From: Caprella mutica
Lineage: Eukaryota > Arthropoda > Malacostraca > Amphipoda > Caprellidae
Assembly (NCBI GenBank): GCA_947561585.1
Contig: CANNZV010000920.1
Span: forward strand, 1 to 64,000
Reading direction: 5' to 3'
Length of the DNA: 64,000 bases
The notes under the pieces were generated by a model. It worked only from the letters and a program-made list of their open reading frames with translations. It had not been told where the DNA came from and ran no database searches. The stretch's first letter is position 1, and the number at the start of each line of letters is the position of its first letter. Positions 15,001 through 25,961 of the stretch are shown here, piece by piece. Made by a program: the position numbers and the translations under genes.

Positions 15001-18000
15001 AGAACATAGAGGGAGCATCACGAGAACATAGAGGGAGCATCATGAGAACATAGAGGGAGCATCACGAGAACATAGAGGGAGCATCACGAGAACATAGAGG
15101 GAGCATCACGATAACATAGAGGGAGCATCACGAGAACATAGAGGGAGCATCATGAGAACATAGAGGGAGCATCACGAGAACATAGAGGGAGCATCATGAG
15201 AACATAGAGGGAGCATCATGAGAACATAGAGGGAGCATCACGAGAACATAGAGGGAGCATCATGAGAACATAGAGGGAGCATCACGAGAACATAGAGGGA
15301 GCATCATGAGAACATAGAGGGAGCATCACGAGAACATAGAGGGAGCATCATGAGAACATAGAGGGAGTATCACGAGAACATAGAGGGAGCATCATGAGAA
15401 CATAGAGGGAGCATCACGAGAACATAGAGGGAGCATCACGAGAACATAGAGGGAGCATCACGAGAACATAGAGGGAGCATCATGAGAACATATAGGGAGC
15501 ATCACGAGAACATAGAGGGAGCATCACGAGAACATAGAGGGAGCATCACGAGAACATAGAGGGAGCATCACGAGAACATAGAGGGAGCATCACGAGAACA
15601 TACAGGGAGCATCACGAGAACATAGAGGGAGCATCATGAGAACATAGAGGGAGCATCACGAGAACATAGAGGGAGCATCACGAGAACATAGAGGGAGCAT
15701 CACGAGAACATAGAGGGAGCATCATGAGAACATAGAGGGAGCATCACGAGAACATAGAGGGAGCATCACGAGAACATAGAGGGAGCATCATGAGAACACA
15801 GAGGGAGCATCACGAGAACATAGAGGGAGCAACATGAGAACATAGAGGGAGCATCATGAGAACATAGAGGGAGCATCATGAGAACATAGAGGGAGCATCA
15901 CGAGAACATAGAGGGAGCATCATGAGAACATAGAGATAGCATCACGAGAACATAGAGGGAGCATCATGAGAACATAGAGGGAGCATCACGAGAACATAGA
16001 GGGAGCATCACGAGAACATAGAGGGAGCATCACGAGAACATAGAGGGAGCATCATGAGAACATAGAGGGAGCATCACGAGAACATAGAGGGAGCATCACG
16101 AGAACATAGAGGGAGCATCACGAGAACATAGAGGGAGCATCACGAGAACATAGAGGGAGCATCACGAGAACATACAGGGAGCATCACGAGAACATAGAGG
16201 GAGCATCATGAGAACATAGAGGGAGCATCACGAGAACATAGAGGGAGCATCACGAGAACATAGAGGGAGCATCACGAGAACATACAGGGAGCATCACGAG
16301 AACATAGAGGGAGCATCATGAGAACATAGAGGGAGCATCATGAGAACATAGAGGGAGCATCACGAGAACATAGAGGGAGCATCACGAGAACATAGAGGGA
16401 GCATCACGAGAACATAGAGGGAGCATCACGAGAACATAGAGGGAGCATCACGAGAACATAGAGGGAGCATCACGAGAACATAGAGGGAGCATCATGAGAA
16501 CATAGAGGGAGCATCACGAGAACATAGAGGGAGCATCATGAGAACATAGAGGGAGCATCACGAGAACATAGAGGGAGCATCACGAGAACATAGAGGGAGC
16601 ATCACGAGAACATAGAGGGAGCATCATGAGAACATAGAGGGAGCATCACGAGAACATAGTGGGAGCATCACGAGAACATAGAGGGAGCATCATGAGAACA
16701 TAGAGGGAGCATCACGAGAACATAGAGGGAGCATCATGAGAACATAGAGGGAGCATCACGAGAACATAGAGGGAGCATCATGAGAACATAGAGGGAGCAT
16801 CACGAGAACATAGAGGGAGCATCATGAGAACATAGAGGGAGCATCATGAGAACATAGAGGGAGCATCACGAGAACATAGATGGAGCATCACGATAACATA
16901 GAGGGAGCATCACGAGAACATAGAGGGAGCATCACGAGAACATAGAGGGAGCATCACGAGAACATAGAGGGAGCATCACGATAACATAGAGGGAGCATCA
17001 CGAGAACATAGAGGGAGCATCACGAGAACATAGAGGGAGCATCACGAGAACATAGAGGGAGCATCACGATAACATAGAGGGAGCATCACGAGAACATAGA
17101 GGGAGCATCATGAGAACATAGAGGGAGCATCACGAGAACATAGAGGGAGCATCACGAGAACATAGAGGGAGCATCACGAGAACATAGAGGGAGCATCATG
17201 AGAACATAGAGGGAGAATCATGAGAACATAGAGGGAGCATCACGAGAACATAGAGGGAGCATCACGAGAACATAGAGGGAGCATCACGAGAACATAGAGG
17301 GAGCATCATGAGAACATAGAGGGAGCATTACGAGAACATAGAGGGAGCATCACGAGAACATAGAGGGAGCATCACGAGAACATAGAGGGAGCATCACGAG
17401 AACATAGAGGGAGCATCATGAGAACATAGAGGGAGCATGATGAGAACATAGAGGGAGCATCACGAGAACATAGAGGGAGCATCACGAGAACATAGAGGGA
17501 GCATCACGAGAACATAGAGGGAGCATCACGATAACATAGAGGGAGCATCACGAGAACATAGAGGGAGCATCATGAGAACATAGAGGGAGCATCACGAGAA
17601 CATAGAGGGAGCATCACGAGAACATAGAGGGAGCATCACGAGAACATAGAGGGAGCATCATGAGAACATAGAGGGAGCATCATGAGAACATAGAGGGAGA
17701 ATCATGAGAACATAGAGGGAGCATCACGAGAACATAGAGGGAGCATCACGAGAACATAGAGGGAGCATCATGAGAACATAGAGGGAGCATGACGAGAACA
17801 TAGAGGGAGCATGACGAGAACATAGAGGGAGCATCACGAGAACATAGAGGGAGCATCACGAGAACATAGAGGGAGCATCACGAGAACATAGAGGGAGCAT
17901 CATGAGAACATAGAGGGAGCATCACGAGAACATAGAGGGAGCATCACGAGAACATAGAGGGAGCATCATGAGAACATAGAGGGAGCATCACGAGAACATA

Positions 18001-19813
18001 GAGGGAGCATCACGATAACATAGAGGGAGCATCACGAGAACATAGAGGGAGCATCATGAGAACATAGAGGGAGCATCACGAGAACATAGAGGGAGCATCA
18101 CGAGAACATAGAGGGAGCATCACGAGAACATAGAGGGAGCATCATGAGAACATAGAGGGAGCATCATGAGAACATAGAGGGAGAATCATGAGAACATAGA
18201 GGGAGCATCACGAGAACATAGAGGGAGCATCACGAGAACATAGAGGGAGCATCATGAGAACATAGAGGGAGCATGACGAGAACATAGAGGGAGCATCACG
18301 AGAACATAGAGGGAGCATCACGAGAACATAGAGGGAGCATCACGAGAACATAGAGGGAGCATCACGAGAACATAGAGGGAGCATCATGAGAACATAGAGG
18401 GAGCATCACGAGAACATAGAGGGAGCATCACGAGAACATAGAGGGAGCATCATGAGAACATAGAGGGAGCATCACGAGAACATAGAGGGAGCATCATGAG
18501 AACATAGAGGGAGCATCATGAGAACATAGAGGTAGCATCACGAGAACATAGAGGGAGCATCATGAGAACATAGAGGGAGCATCACGAGAACATAGAGGGA
18601 GCATCATGAGAACATAGAGGGAGCATCACGAGAACATAGAGGGAGCATCATGAGAACATAGAGGGAGCATCATGAGAACATAGAGGGAGCATCACGAGAA
18701 CATAGAGGGAGCATCACGATAACATAGAGGGAGCATCACGAGAACATAGAGGGAGCATCACGAGAACATAGAGGGAGCATCACGAGAACATAGAGGGAGC
18801 ATCACGATAACATAGAGGGAGCATCACGAGAACATAGAGGGAGCATCACGAGAACATAGAGGGAGCATCACGAGAACATAGAGGGAGCATCGCGAGAACA
18901 TAGAGGGAGCATCATGAGAACATAGAGGGAGCATGACGAGAACATAGAGGGAGCATCATGAGAACATAGAGGGAGCATCACGAGAACATAGAGGGAGCAT
19001 CATGAGAACATAGAGGGAGCATCACGATGAGAACATAGAGGGAGCATCACGAGAACATAGAGGGAGCATCATGAGAACATAGAGGGAGCATCACGAGAAC
19101 ATAGAGGGAGCATCATGAGAACATAGAGGGAGCATCATGAGAACATAGAGGGAGCATCACGAGAACATAGAGGGAGCATCACGATTACATAGAGGGAGCA
19201 TCACGAGAACATAGAGGGAGCATCACGAGAACATAGAGGGAGCATCGCGAGAACATAGAGGGAGCATCATGAGAACATAGAGGGAGCATGACGAGAACAT
19301 AGAGGGAGCATCATGAGAACATAGAGGGAGCATCACGAGAACATAGAGGGAGCATCATGAGAACATAGAGGGAGCATCACGATGAGAACATAGAGGGAGC
19401 ATCACGAGAACATAGAGGGAGCATCATGAGAACATAGAGGGAGCATCACGAGAACATAGAGGGAGCATCATGAGAACATAGAGGGAGCATCATGAGAACA
19501 TAGAGGGAGCATCACGAGAACATAGAGGGAGCATCACGATTACATAGAGGGAGCATCACGAGAACATAGAGGGAGCATCACGAGAACATAGAGGGAGCAT
19601 CACGAGAACATAGAGGGAGCATCACGAGAACATAGAGGGAGCATCATGAGAACATAGAGGGAGCATCACGAGAACATAGAGGGAGCATCACGAGAACATA
19701 GAGGGAGCATCACAAGAACATAGAGGGAGCATCACGAGAACATAGAGAGAGCATCACGAGAACATAGAGGGAGCATCACGAGAACATAGAGGGAACATCA
19801 TGAGAACATAGAG
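1..19813. repeat. 22-bp satellite array (about 900 copies)
   Basis: The monomer begins CATCAYGAGAAC and ends ATAGAGGGAG, 22 bp in all. It repeats head to tail from the first base, so the array continues beyond the left edge. It stops sharply at 19,813, where AT-rich unique sequence begins. The main variation is CACG versus CATG at one position. Rarer variants include 24-bp units with ACATATAG, short units lacking ATC, and CACAGAG, CACCATG or CGATAAC units. Marker variants recur at fixed spacing: an ACATACAG unit at 561 and 3819 and a CATAACAAC unit at 1106 and 4364 are both 3258 bp apart. The CATAACAAC unit recurs at 7865, and an AGAAGGAG unit lies at 4221 and 7722, both 3501 bp steps. A shorter 355-bp period occurs near 18.9-19.4 kb. 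No open frame survives because 22 is not a multiple of three and the unit contains TGA and TAG. Confidence 0.98.
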
Positions 19814-20250
19814 TATTATAACATTTTCTATTCTAAAACTAAGTCAGACTCTTACTTAATTTAAATAATGAGTAAAACTTTTTATCTATCTACCTAATAA
19901 AATTTGGAACATATTGATCCTATCATTAAGAATGGTAAAACTGCAACATCTTTCAAAGCAAAATATAAATAATTACTACTAGAAGCATATGTACTGTAAC
20001 TATATTTGTTGTATACGGTCGATATAGTATGATTGAAATGTTTTTTTTTTTATCATAGTGTGTTTATTTTCATTATTTAAATCTTTTAATTTTGGATACC
20101 CATGAAGCAGTGTGTGTTTTCTCGGAAAGTACGTACTTTCATTCTATTGTAATCCCAAACTCATTACATTAATGTTGAAATTTTAATGGGCAAACAACAG
20201 GTATTGTAGTGATAATAATAGTGTTTACTTTACCTCGTGTTCTACTTCAA
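19814..20250. other. AT-rich unique spacer
   Basis: This stretch holds short T runs and scattered AT-rich sequence. I see no gene, tandem repeat or inverted repeat in it. Confidence 0.6.
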
Positions 20251-20491
20251 TGTATATAGTGTATACTATTTATAGTATAGTACACACTGTATAGTGTATA
20301 GTATACTATAGTACACACTGTATAGTGTATACTATACTATAGTACACACTGTATAGTGTATAGTATACTATAGTACACACTGTATAGTGTATACTATACT
20401 ATAGTACACACTGTATAGTGTATACTATACTATAGTACACACTGTATAGTGTATACTATACTATAGTACACACTGTATAGTGTATACATAC
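20251..20491. repeat. 31-bp palindromic tandem repeat
   Basis: The unit runs from CACACTGTATAGTG to ATACTATAGTA, 31 bp, and repeats about seven to eight times. Two spacer forms, TATAGTATAC and TATACTATAC, occur near the left side. Each unit contains self-complementary stretches such as ACACTGTATAGTGT and ACTATAGT, so either strand can fold into a series of hairpins. It is non-coding. Confidence 0.95.
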
Positions 20492-20930
20492 TATATATTC
20501 TGTATATATTATCACCTGTTATCTTCACTATTTACAATTTTTTTTATGGCTACCATAGTAGTAACTTGGAATTACCAATCAAGAAAATTATGGCAATAAA
20601 AATATCTATTACATTTATTACATGTAATAAGTGTTTTATTCGTAAATAGATTATTGCAATAAATTATTCCATATAGGATATCATCATAGAAAATTTATAG
20701 AATATCTATACTGGTGGCAAGCAATTTTCTTATTAGTGTTATCATATTGTTTTTTTTTTAACATTTTTAACAGTATATAACGAAAAATTAGTCAATATTT
20801 AAAATTTACCTGGAAGTTTTCTTTCTTACATTGAAAATGTTATTGAAATTAAATTTCCTATTAAGTTAATTTAATATTAATTTATCTTCATAAATCCAAA
20901 TCAACCCACACTAATTTTTAATTATCGGTA
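20492..20930. other. AT-rich unique spacer
   Basis: This is low-complexity AT-rich sequence with short T runs and no supported feature. Confidence 0.6.
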
Positions 20931-20984
20931 TTATGTAAGTACACAGCAATATACATCTACCCCCATAACATTTTCCTGTTCAAT

Positions 20985-21240
20985 CTAACCACTTCTTTCA
21001 GTTCAGTCACCCCCAGAAATCTTAATCCCATCAGCTGCTTCGGAGACAGTCTCGCATAAAAAAACACGCAAAGACGCGCTCGAACGCGGCGGGTGCAAGC
21101 AGGTGGAGCGATGGGGCACGTGGTAGATCGCGATAATTATTATGTGGGGGGGGGGGGGGGGGAGGGGGTATGTTAAAAGGGGTAGGTACTTTATGTAAGA
21201 GATAATGCAACATAAACCTAATCCGCAGCTTGCATCCAAT
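20985..21240. promoter_or_regulatory. GC-richer island with a 17-G run; possible regulatory sequence
   Basis: About 250 bp of mixed-composition sequence stands out from AT-rich surroundings. It contains CpG-rich stretches (ACGCGCTCGAACGCGGCGG), an E-box CACGTG near 21,118 and an uninterrupted run of 17 G at 21,146-21,162 followed by AGGGGG. Two short minus-strand frames cross it, but they include poly-proline from the G run and show no domain. Conserved non-coding or promoter-like sequence is possible; nothing in the sequence proves it. Confidence 0.3.
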
Positions 21241-21991
21241 ATTGTTAATTTATTTTTTCCCTAGCTGGACCCATGTAAATTATACGAAATAATGTTAACA
21301 ATACTAACTATCTTATTTCTAACCTATATATGTTTGAATAAAAGGGAATAAATTTTGACCTGTACTTAATTTAAATAATGAATAAAACTTTTTTATCTTT
21401 CTATCTACAGTTCATTTCATCCATTGGATATTATCACCAATCAACCTTTTACCTAAACTAAGTTATATATTAACTCCACGGCTTACCTTCACTTCTCCCA
21501 CCTACACTTCCCCCAAGCCGTTTATTACAACCAACCACTTAATGCGACCAAGCCACTTATTGATACAAATTGACTGCTAAATACCCTATATATTTATTGT
21601 CATATTTTGAAAACAAAGTCAGTTCTTATAACTCATCTGAATTAAATTTTCACTCAACGTTATCAATGGAAAAATAACAAAATCAATATAGATAAATCGT
21701 GTTCGATTATTTAAATCTAAGTCTTTTTGTTTCCTACATCAATTTAGCTAATATGTATACATAATGTTAATATATATAATGTACATACATTAAATAGCCT
21801 GGTGTTCGCTTCAAATCTACACATGTCATAAACAGGTTTATACATTATACAGGCTAGATGCTTTTTATTGCTGTGATGAATATTTAGCAATAGTCGATTT
21901 TATTGCCCTGTGATATAAAAGAAAAGAGTTATGATAGCTATTTGGGATAGATTAATTATAGGAGAGAGCAGGTATATAGTGTTTATATAAG
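21241..21991. other. AT-rich unique spacer
   Basis: No gene, repeat or clear regulatory pattern is visible in this AT-rich interval. Confidence 0.55.
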
Positions 21992-22224
21992 GGGTAAGTT
22001 ATACGAAATATCGGACGGTTTCACATCTTCGGTCATATAAGAAAAGACGATATAATAATTATTATTTATTTTTATTGGTATCTATGATATTTGCAGGTAC
22101 CTTGGATACCAATTAATATATTGCATGTATCATAGAAACCAAAAAAATATAAATGTATAATTATTATCATATAGATTTTTATATGACCGAAGATGTGAAA
22201 CGGACCGATAATTCGTAACTTACG
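21992..22224. mobile_element. MITE, family B (GGGTAAGTTA termini)
   Basis: The termini are inverted: the left end reads GGGTAAGTTA then TTTCACATCTTCGGTCATAT, and the right end reads ATATGACCGAAGATGTGAAA then CGATAATTCGTAACTTAC. The interior is AT-rich and non-coding, with a second internal foldback around GGTATC. The same termini occur at 45,456, 55,516 and 56,432, plus a lone arm at 23,526. This is a non-autonomous DNA transposon family; the related autonomous element is not in the window. The 79-residue minus-strand frame inside it is incidental. Confidence 0.85.
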
Positions 22225-22382
22225 TGATTTCTTGTACGTGACATGCTCTATATTTAACAATTTTGCACAATAAATTCCTGTAATATTCTGGAATTTATAT
22301 GAGAACTTCAAGAGTTAATGTATGGGAATATTCTTGAAATTGAAGGACAAATGGGATAAGTTAATATCCATCACTTATTCTG

Positions 22383-22561
22383 TAGAGTTGTGACAATATG
22401 CATTTTAAATCATAGATCTTAAAAATATCATAGACGGAGTGAAATGAAATGGTATCGAATACTATATACCGCTGGTTTAGAACGATTCAATACTGTTTAA
22501 TTCTCTCCGTCTATAATATTTTCAGGATCTATGATTTTAAAAGCATATTGTCACAACCCTA
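22383..22561. mobile_element. MITE, family A (TAGGGTTGTGAC termini), 179 bp
   Basis: The element opens TAGAGTTGTGACAATATGC and closes GCATATTGTCACAACCCTA. It is 179 bp, the same length as the copy at 44,670. The interior carries a GGTATCGAATACTATATACC segment and a run resembling TCTCTCCGTCTAT, both shared with the other copies. Ends beginning with TA suggest a Tc1/mariner-type TA target preference. No coding capacity. Confidence 0.88.
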
Positions 22562-22920
22562 TAATGAGTAAATTATCCAATTGATTTATTATGTCTCTTT
22601 AAATTTGATTATTCTGCCAGGTCATTAAACAATCATGAAGTGTGCAGTATAACAAACTAGCGGATACAACCAACTACATTACGACTACCTATATTAAGAT
22701 TCTTCAAAATGAGAAGAATTTCAAACTTTACGTTTCATCAGTAATAGATAGGGAATAAATAACTTCAAACCCTCATATCTCAAAAGTATTCGATTCTACA
22801 AAAAACGGTTATAATGAAAAAAATACATAATAATAAATCAATTTAAATTAAATTTGGTGGCATGCCCCAACTGGAAAGATCCTCTTTATTTCCTATCCAT
22901 TTCGAAAGTTCTAATTAACA
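22562..22920. other. AT-rich spacer
   Basis: No supported gene or repeat. A short segment near 22,775 (CTCAAAAGTATTCGATT) resembles the monomer of the AAGGTCA repeat at 24.1-24.6 kb but is too short to call. Confidence 0.5.
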
Positions 22921-22924
22921 CTCA

Positions 22925-23185
22925 CAATGTTACCTAACAGCTAAAACAAACACTCAGGGCTGCCACCCTAACGCTCTAATCAGACACAGTGTTGCCAACT
23001 TTTCCAAACCTCATCCTACCCAATTAGGGCGAATTATCCGCTGAATAGGCACTCCTGATTCCCCAAATCACTCCTGTAAGGTGTACGTAATTAGAGCAGG
23101 TGTACGGATCACAGCTGCGGTGTAAATGTGTACGTACGTGTGCATGCAACTGATTATAGGCAGGTAGGCAACATCAGGTAAACAT
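22925..23185. promoter_or_regulatory. Candidate regulatory island with homeodomain-type sites
   Basis: This is about 260 bp of mixed-composition, non-repetitive sequence in an AT-rich landscape. It contains CTAATCAG, CCAATTAGGGCG, GTAATTAGAGC, a CAGCTG E-box and palindromic GTACGTAC. TAATTA and TAATC cores are generic homeodomain sites. Its distance of about 14 kb upstream of the eyg/toe gene would suit an enhancer. No conservation data are available, so this rests on composition and motif density only. Confidence 0.25.
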
Positions 23186-23525
23186 TTACTGACTAAATCT
23201 GTTTATTCAACTGAATTGGTAGGAAGTTAATCAATGAAATTTAGAAATATTTTAGGAAAATGTTGAAATTGGCATTATCTAAAATTAGCGAAAAATATTT
23301 AAAACTGTAACATTTTGTCATTTATTAATTGGAGCAATTATGCATGTAAAAGGAAAAAAAATACATAAAAATATTTCGTTTTTTTATTAAACTATATTTA
23401 TAATATTCGAAATCTAACAAATATACGATTTATTCATACTTAATTTTTTATTTTATTTTTTTTATTATATTTCTAACATTTCTAATTAATTTAAATTAAA
23501 TGTTTGTTAGCTATATCGTTTATTC
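23186..23525. other. AT-rich spacer
   Basis: Long A and T runs and no coding frame. Nothing supported here. Confidence 0.55.
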
Positions 23526-23575
23526 TTTTATGACCGAAGATGTGAAACAGAACGATAATTCGTACAATACCCCAT
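23526..23575. mobile_element. Solo arm of MITE family B
   Basis: The sequence TTTATGACCGAAGATGTGAA followed by CGATAATTCGTA matches the right arm of the family B element at 21,992-22,224. No matching left arm is found nearby, so this is a truncated copy. Confidence 0.75.
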
Positions 23576-23579
23576 AGAG

Positions 23580-23880
23580 GTGCTGATGACGTCACAATAA
23601 GAACCGTTGACGCCTGCCCATACCTACCTACTAGGGACAAGGTGCTGCAATGACTCCAAACAACTGCCAGTGATTGCAGTGGTAGGTACAGTCACCTACA
23701 GGAGGTGACAGGTGTCAAAAGGTGGCAAGGTGGAGACAGAGGTTTGAGGGCCCGTAAGCAGCTGCTCTTGACTTCTCCTTTAAGTTGTGCATCTGCCTTT
23801 TACTCACCAGCAGGTGTTTGGCTAATGTTAACACGCGGGTAGGTACTCTCGATTAACGAGTAGGATTTGCAAGATGCTTT
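23580..23880. promoter_or_regulatory. Candidate regulatory island with a CRE and E-box cluster
   Basis: A full palindromic CRE, TGACGTCA, lies at 23,587-23,594. It is followed by a dense set of CAGGTG/CACCTA-type and CAGCTG E-boxes between about 23,690 and 23,820, including GACAGGTGTCA and CAGCAGGTG. The stretch is GC-richer than its neighbours, non-repetitive and without an open frame. These sites suit CREB/ATF and bHLH or zinc-finger E-box binders, but binding is inference. Confidence 0.3.
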
Positions 23881-24035
23881 AGCGTAACTTATGTGAGTTA
23901 TATGTAACCTTGTATAGAGTACATTTCAATTAGGCTCATTTAATAATGCTAGTTAAAGTATAAATGGATTATTTTCTACACTGCGTTGAAGTTACTTAAA
24001 CGTTCTCTCTAAGTTCCAGAAGAAAAGGAGTTCAT

Positions 24036-24680
24036 TACCTTCGCAGAAAGCGGAAGGTTATATTTTTGATGGCATTTATTTATTTATCATCTTGTAATTT
24101 GCATAACTCAAAAAGTATTCAACTTGATAGTATTAAATTTGGTGGGACGATTGGGCAATGTCCAGGAACCATCTGGTCAAATTTAGGAAGCGATCCGGTC
24201 AAAGGCCTTAGTCAAGGTCATTTATAACTCTAAAAGTATTGGACCATATTGCATGAAACTTAGTGGGACGATTATTTAATATCAAGGAACCATTTGGCTT
24301 AATTTTGAGAGTGATTGGGTCAGAAATCAAGGTCAAGGCCATTTATAACTCAATAACTCAAAAAGTATTCAATCCAATTGCCTGAAATTTGATGGAACGA
24401 TTGGTTAATGTCCAAGAACTCTCTAGTAGAGTTTTGGGAGCGATCCGGTCAAAGGTCAAGGTCATTTATAACTCAATAACTTAAAAAATATTGAACCAAA
24501 TTGCATGAAACTTGGTGGGACGATTGGACATTATCCAGTTACCAGTTTATTAGATTTTGGGAGCAAACTGTCAAAGGTTGAAGTCAAGCAAATTCATAAC
24601 TCAAGTGTTTTTGGATGGTCAAAGTCATTTATAAGCGGTGGTGGCGAAGGATGCGCTCTACCGAGTGCACGTAATCTAGT
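24036..24680. repeat. Dispersed repeat with about four units of ~120 bp, each with AAGGTCA
   Basis: The block opens CCTTCGCAGAAAGCGGAAGG and closes GGCGAAGGATGCGCTCTACC, with short inverted CCTTCGC/GCGAAGG ends. Between them are about four diverged units of roughly 115-125 bp. Each has the order AACTCAAAAAGTATT, GCATGAAACTTGGTGGGACG, GGAACCATTTGGTTA, GGGAGCGATCCGGTCAA, then AAGGTCAAGGTCATTTATA. I recall similar blocks in other arthropod genomes but cannot assign a named family. The 103-residue frame starting at 24,505 runs through the last unit and into the next repeat and is not a gene. Confidence 0.8.
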
Positions 24681-24714
24681 TACATATTATTATGAAATGA
24701 GATCTAGAATATTT

Positions 24715-24970
24715 AATCTACAAACCGCATACAATTCGGTTCAGTGTATATTTTATTGTATGCCTTTAAAGTTTTTAATTCTCCGTGTGCAACAATTGTA
24801 CGGAACACTTACCTGACGCTGAAGAAAAAGATTATACACCCTTTGTTTTGATTTCGAATTTTAATTATAAAAACAACCAATGCGTGTTCAGCCTTCATTC
24901 AATACTTAAATTATTTACTGAAGTATATAAAAGTTTCTAGAATAAGTTTTTCCTATTTTATTCAATTACA
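24715..24970. repeat. Dispersed repeat, copy 1 (pairs with 30,100-30,320)
   Basis: The segment starting CTACAAACCGCATACAATTC and continuing through TTCAGTGTATATTTTATTG, GTGTGCAACAATTGTACGGA, ACACTTACCTGACGCTGAAG and TACACCCTTTGTTTTGATTT is collinear with the copy at 30.1-30.3 kb with moderate divergence. No terminal inverted repeats or coding frame are evident. It could be a fragment of a retroelement or of a longer DNA transposon. Confidence 0.7.
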
Positions 24971-25078
24971 CGAATATTCAATATTGGACTATTGAAGTAA
25001 ATCTTACTGTTAATGAAAAGTAGTCTGTCAAAACTTAATACAATAATGAAGCTATGGTATAATAATATGGACTTTATG

Positions 25079-25257
25079 AAGTGTAGCACAAGAGAGAAGA
25101 CGAAAAAGTTGTACATCCTTTATTTTTAGAGCTTTCGAATTTAGATTTCTTTAAAATTAGTCTTAATTAGGTTATTGATAATGAATATTCTATTATTCGA
25201 AAGCTCTAAAAATAAAGGATGTACAACTTTTTCGTCGTTGCTCTTGTGCTACACTTC
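25079..25257. mobile_element. Foldback MITE (GAAGTGTAGCACAAGAG termini), 179 bp
   Basis: Near-perfect long inverted arms open GAAGTGTAGCACAAGAG and close CTCTTGTGCTACACTTC. The arms continue inward through GACGAAAAAGTTGTACATCC and TTTATTTTTAGAGCTTTCGA. The arms total about 65 bp each around an AT-rich loop. It has no coding capacity. Its inner part shares a TGTACA..CTTTATT..TTCGAATTT pattern with the neighbouring dispersed repeat. Confidence 0.88.
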
Positions 25258-25477
25258 ATTTAGTAAATTTAGTAAGATTTCTTAGAAGGAGACCAATTAA
25301 TCAAATTATGGACTTTATTGCATCTACATTTTTGGATACATTTCAGTCATCGTAACTCGTGAAGAAATAAGTAAAATTTAAAAGGAGTACATGACTTTAT
25401 AGTGAATGAGAATTTACCTCATATTTGTAATTAATTAAGTAAGTTACTATTCTGTTTACGTACCATCATATTAAAAA

Positions 25478-25961
25478 ACCCACAAAAAAGTGTACCCAAC
25501 TTTGAATTAATATAAATATTGTATTTATAAATAAATAATAAATCTTAAGCAATGACGGTGGTATAATGGATACAAGTAAAATTACCTAATTCATATTTTT
25601 ACTTGTACTCCAATATTTATATTTACTATATAGTACAGTACCTGTTATTGAATCTAAATTATATTCGAATGAAATCATGTATTATGGATACACATATTCT
25701 GATTAAACAAAAACAAAAATCTCAAAATCCAAAAAGTAATTATTTTCAAAATAATTAATGTCAATTATTAATGTAGCCCGTAGTCATGATACTGCCACAA
25801 ATGATTTGTTTCTCCTTTTAATATGTATTTCTTAATAAAAAGTGTGACACAAGGACGGACATACGGACAGACGGACGCGGCTCTTATTATAGTATAGATT
25901 TACAAAAACAATATTTACTTTAATTCAAAATTGGGTACACTTTTTTGTGGGTCACCCTGTA
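25478..25961. mobile_element. Inverted-repeat element with a CACCCTGTA right end
   Basis: The left arm begins ACCCACAAAAAAGTGTACCC followed by AACTTTGAATTAA. The right arm is the inverse, TTCAAAATTGGGTACACTTT then TTTTGTGGGTCACCCTGTA. The right end CACCCTGTA is the usual mariner-like TA-flanked end, while the matching CAGGGTG at the left is missing or eroded. The interior holds ATTATTAATG-rich sequence and a GGACGGACATACGGACAGAC tract. I see no transposase. A non-autonomous mariner-type element is the best reading. Confidence 0.65.

Noticed and set aside
1..19813. CRISPR-like array
   Set aside because: The units are contiguous with no unique spacers, and the genome is clearly eukaryotic. It is a satellite.
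24505..24816. A 103-residue plus-strand frame
   Set aside because: It starts in the last unit of the AAGGTCA repeat and ends in the next dispersed repeat; no domain is visible.
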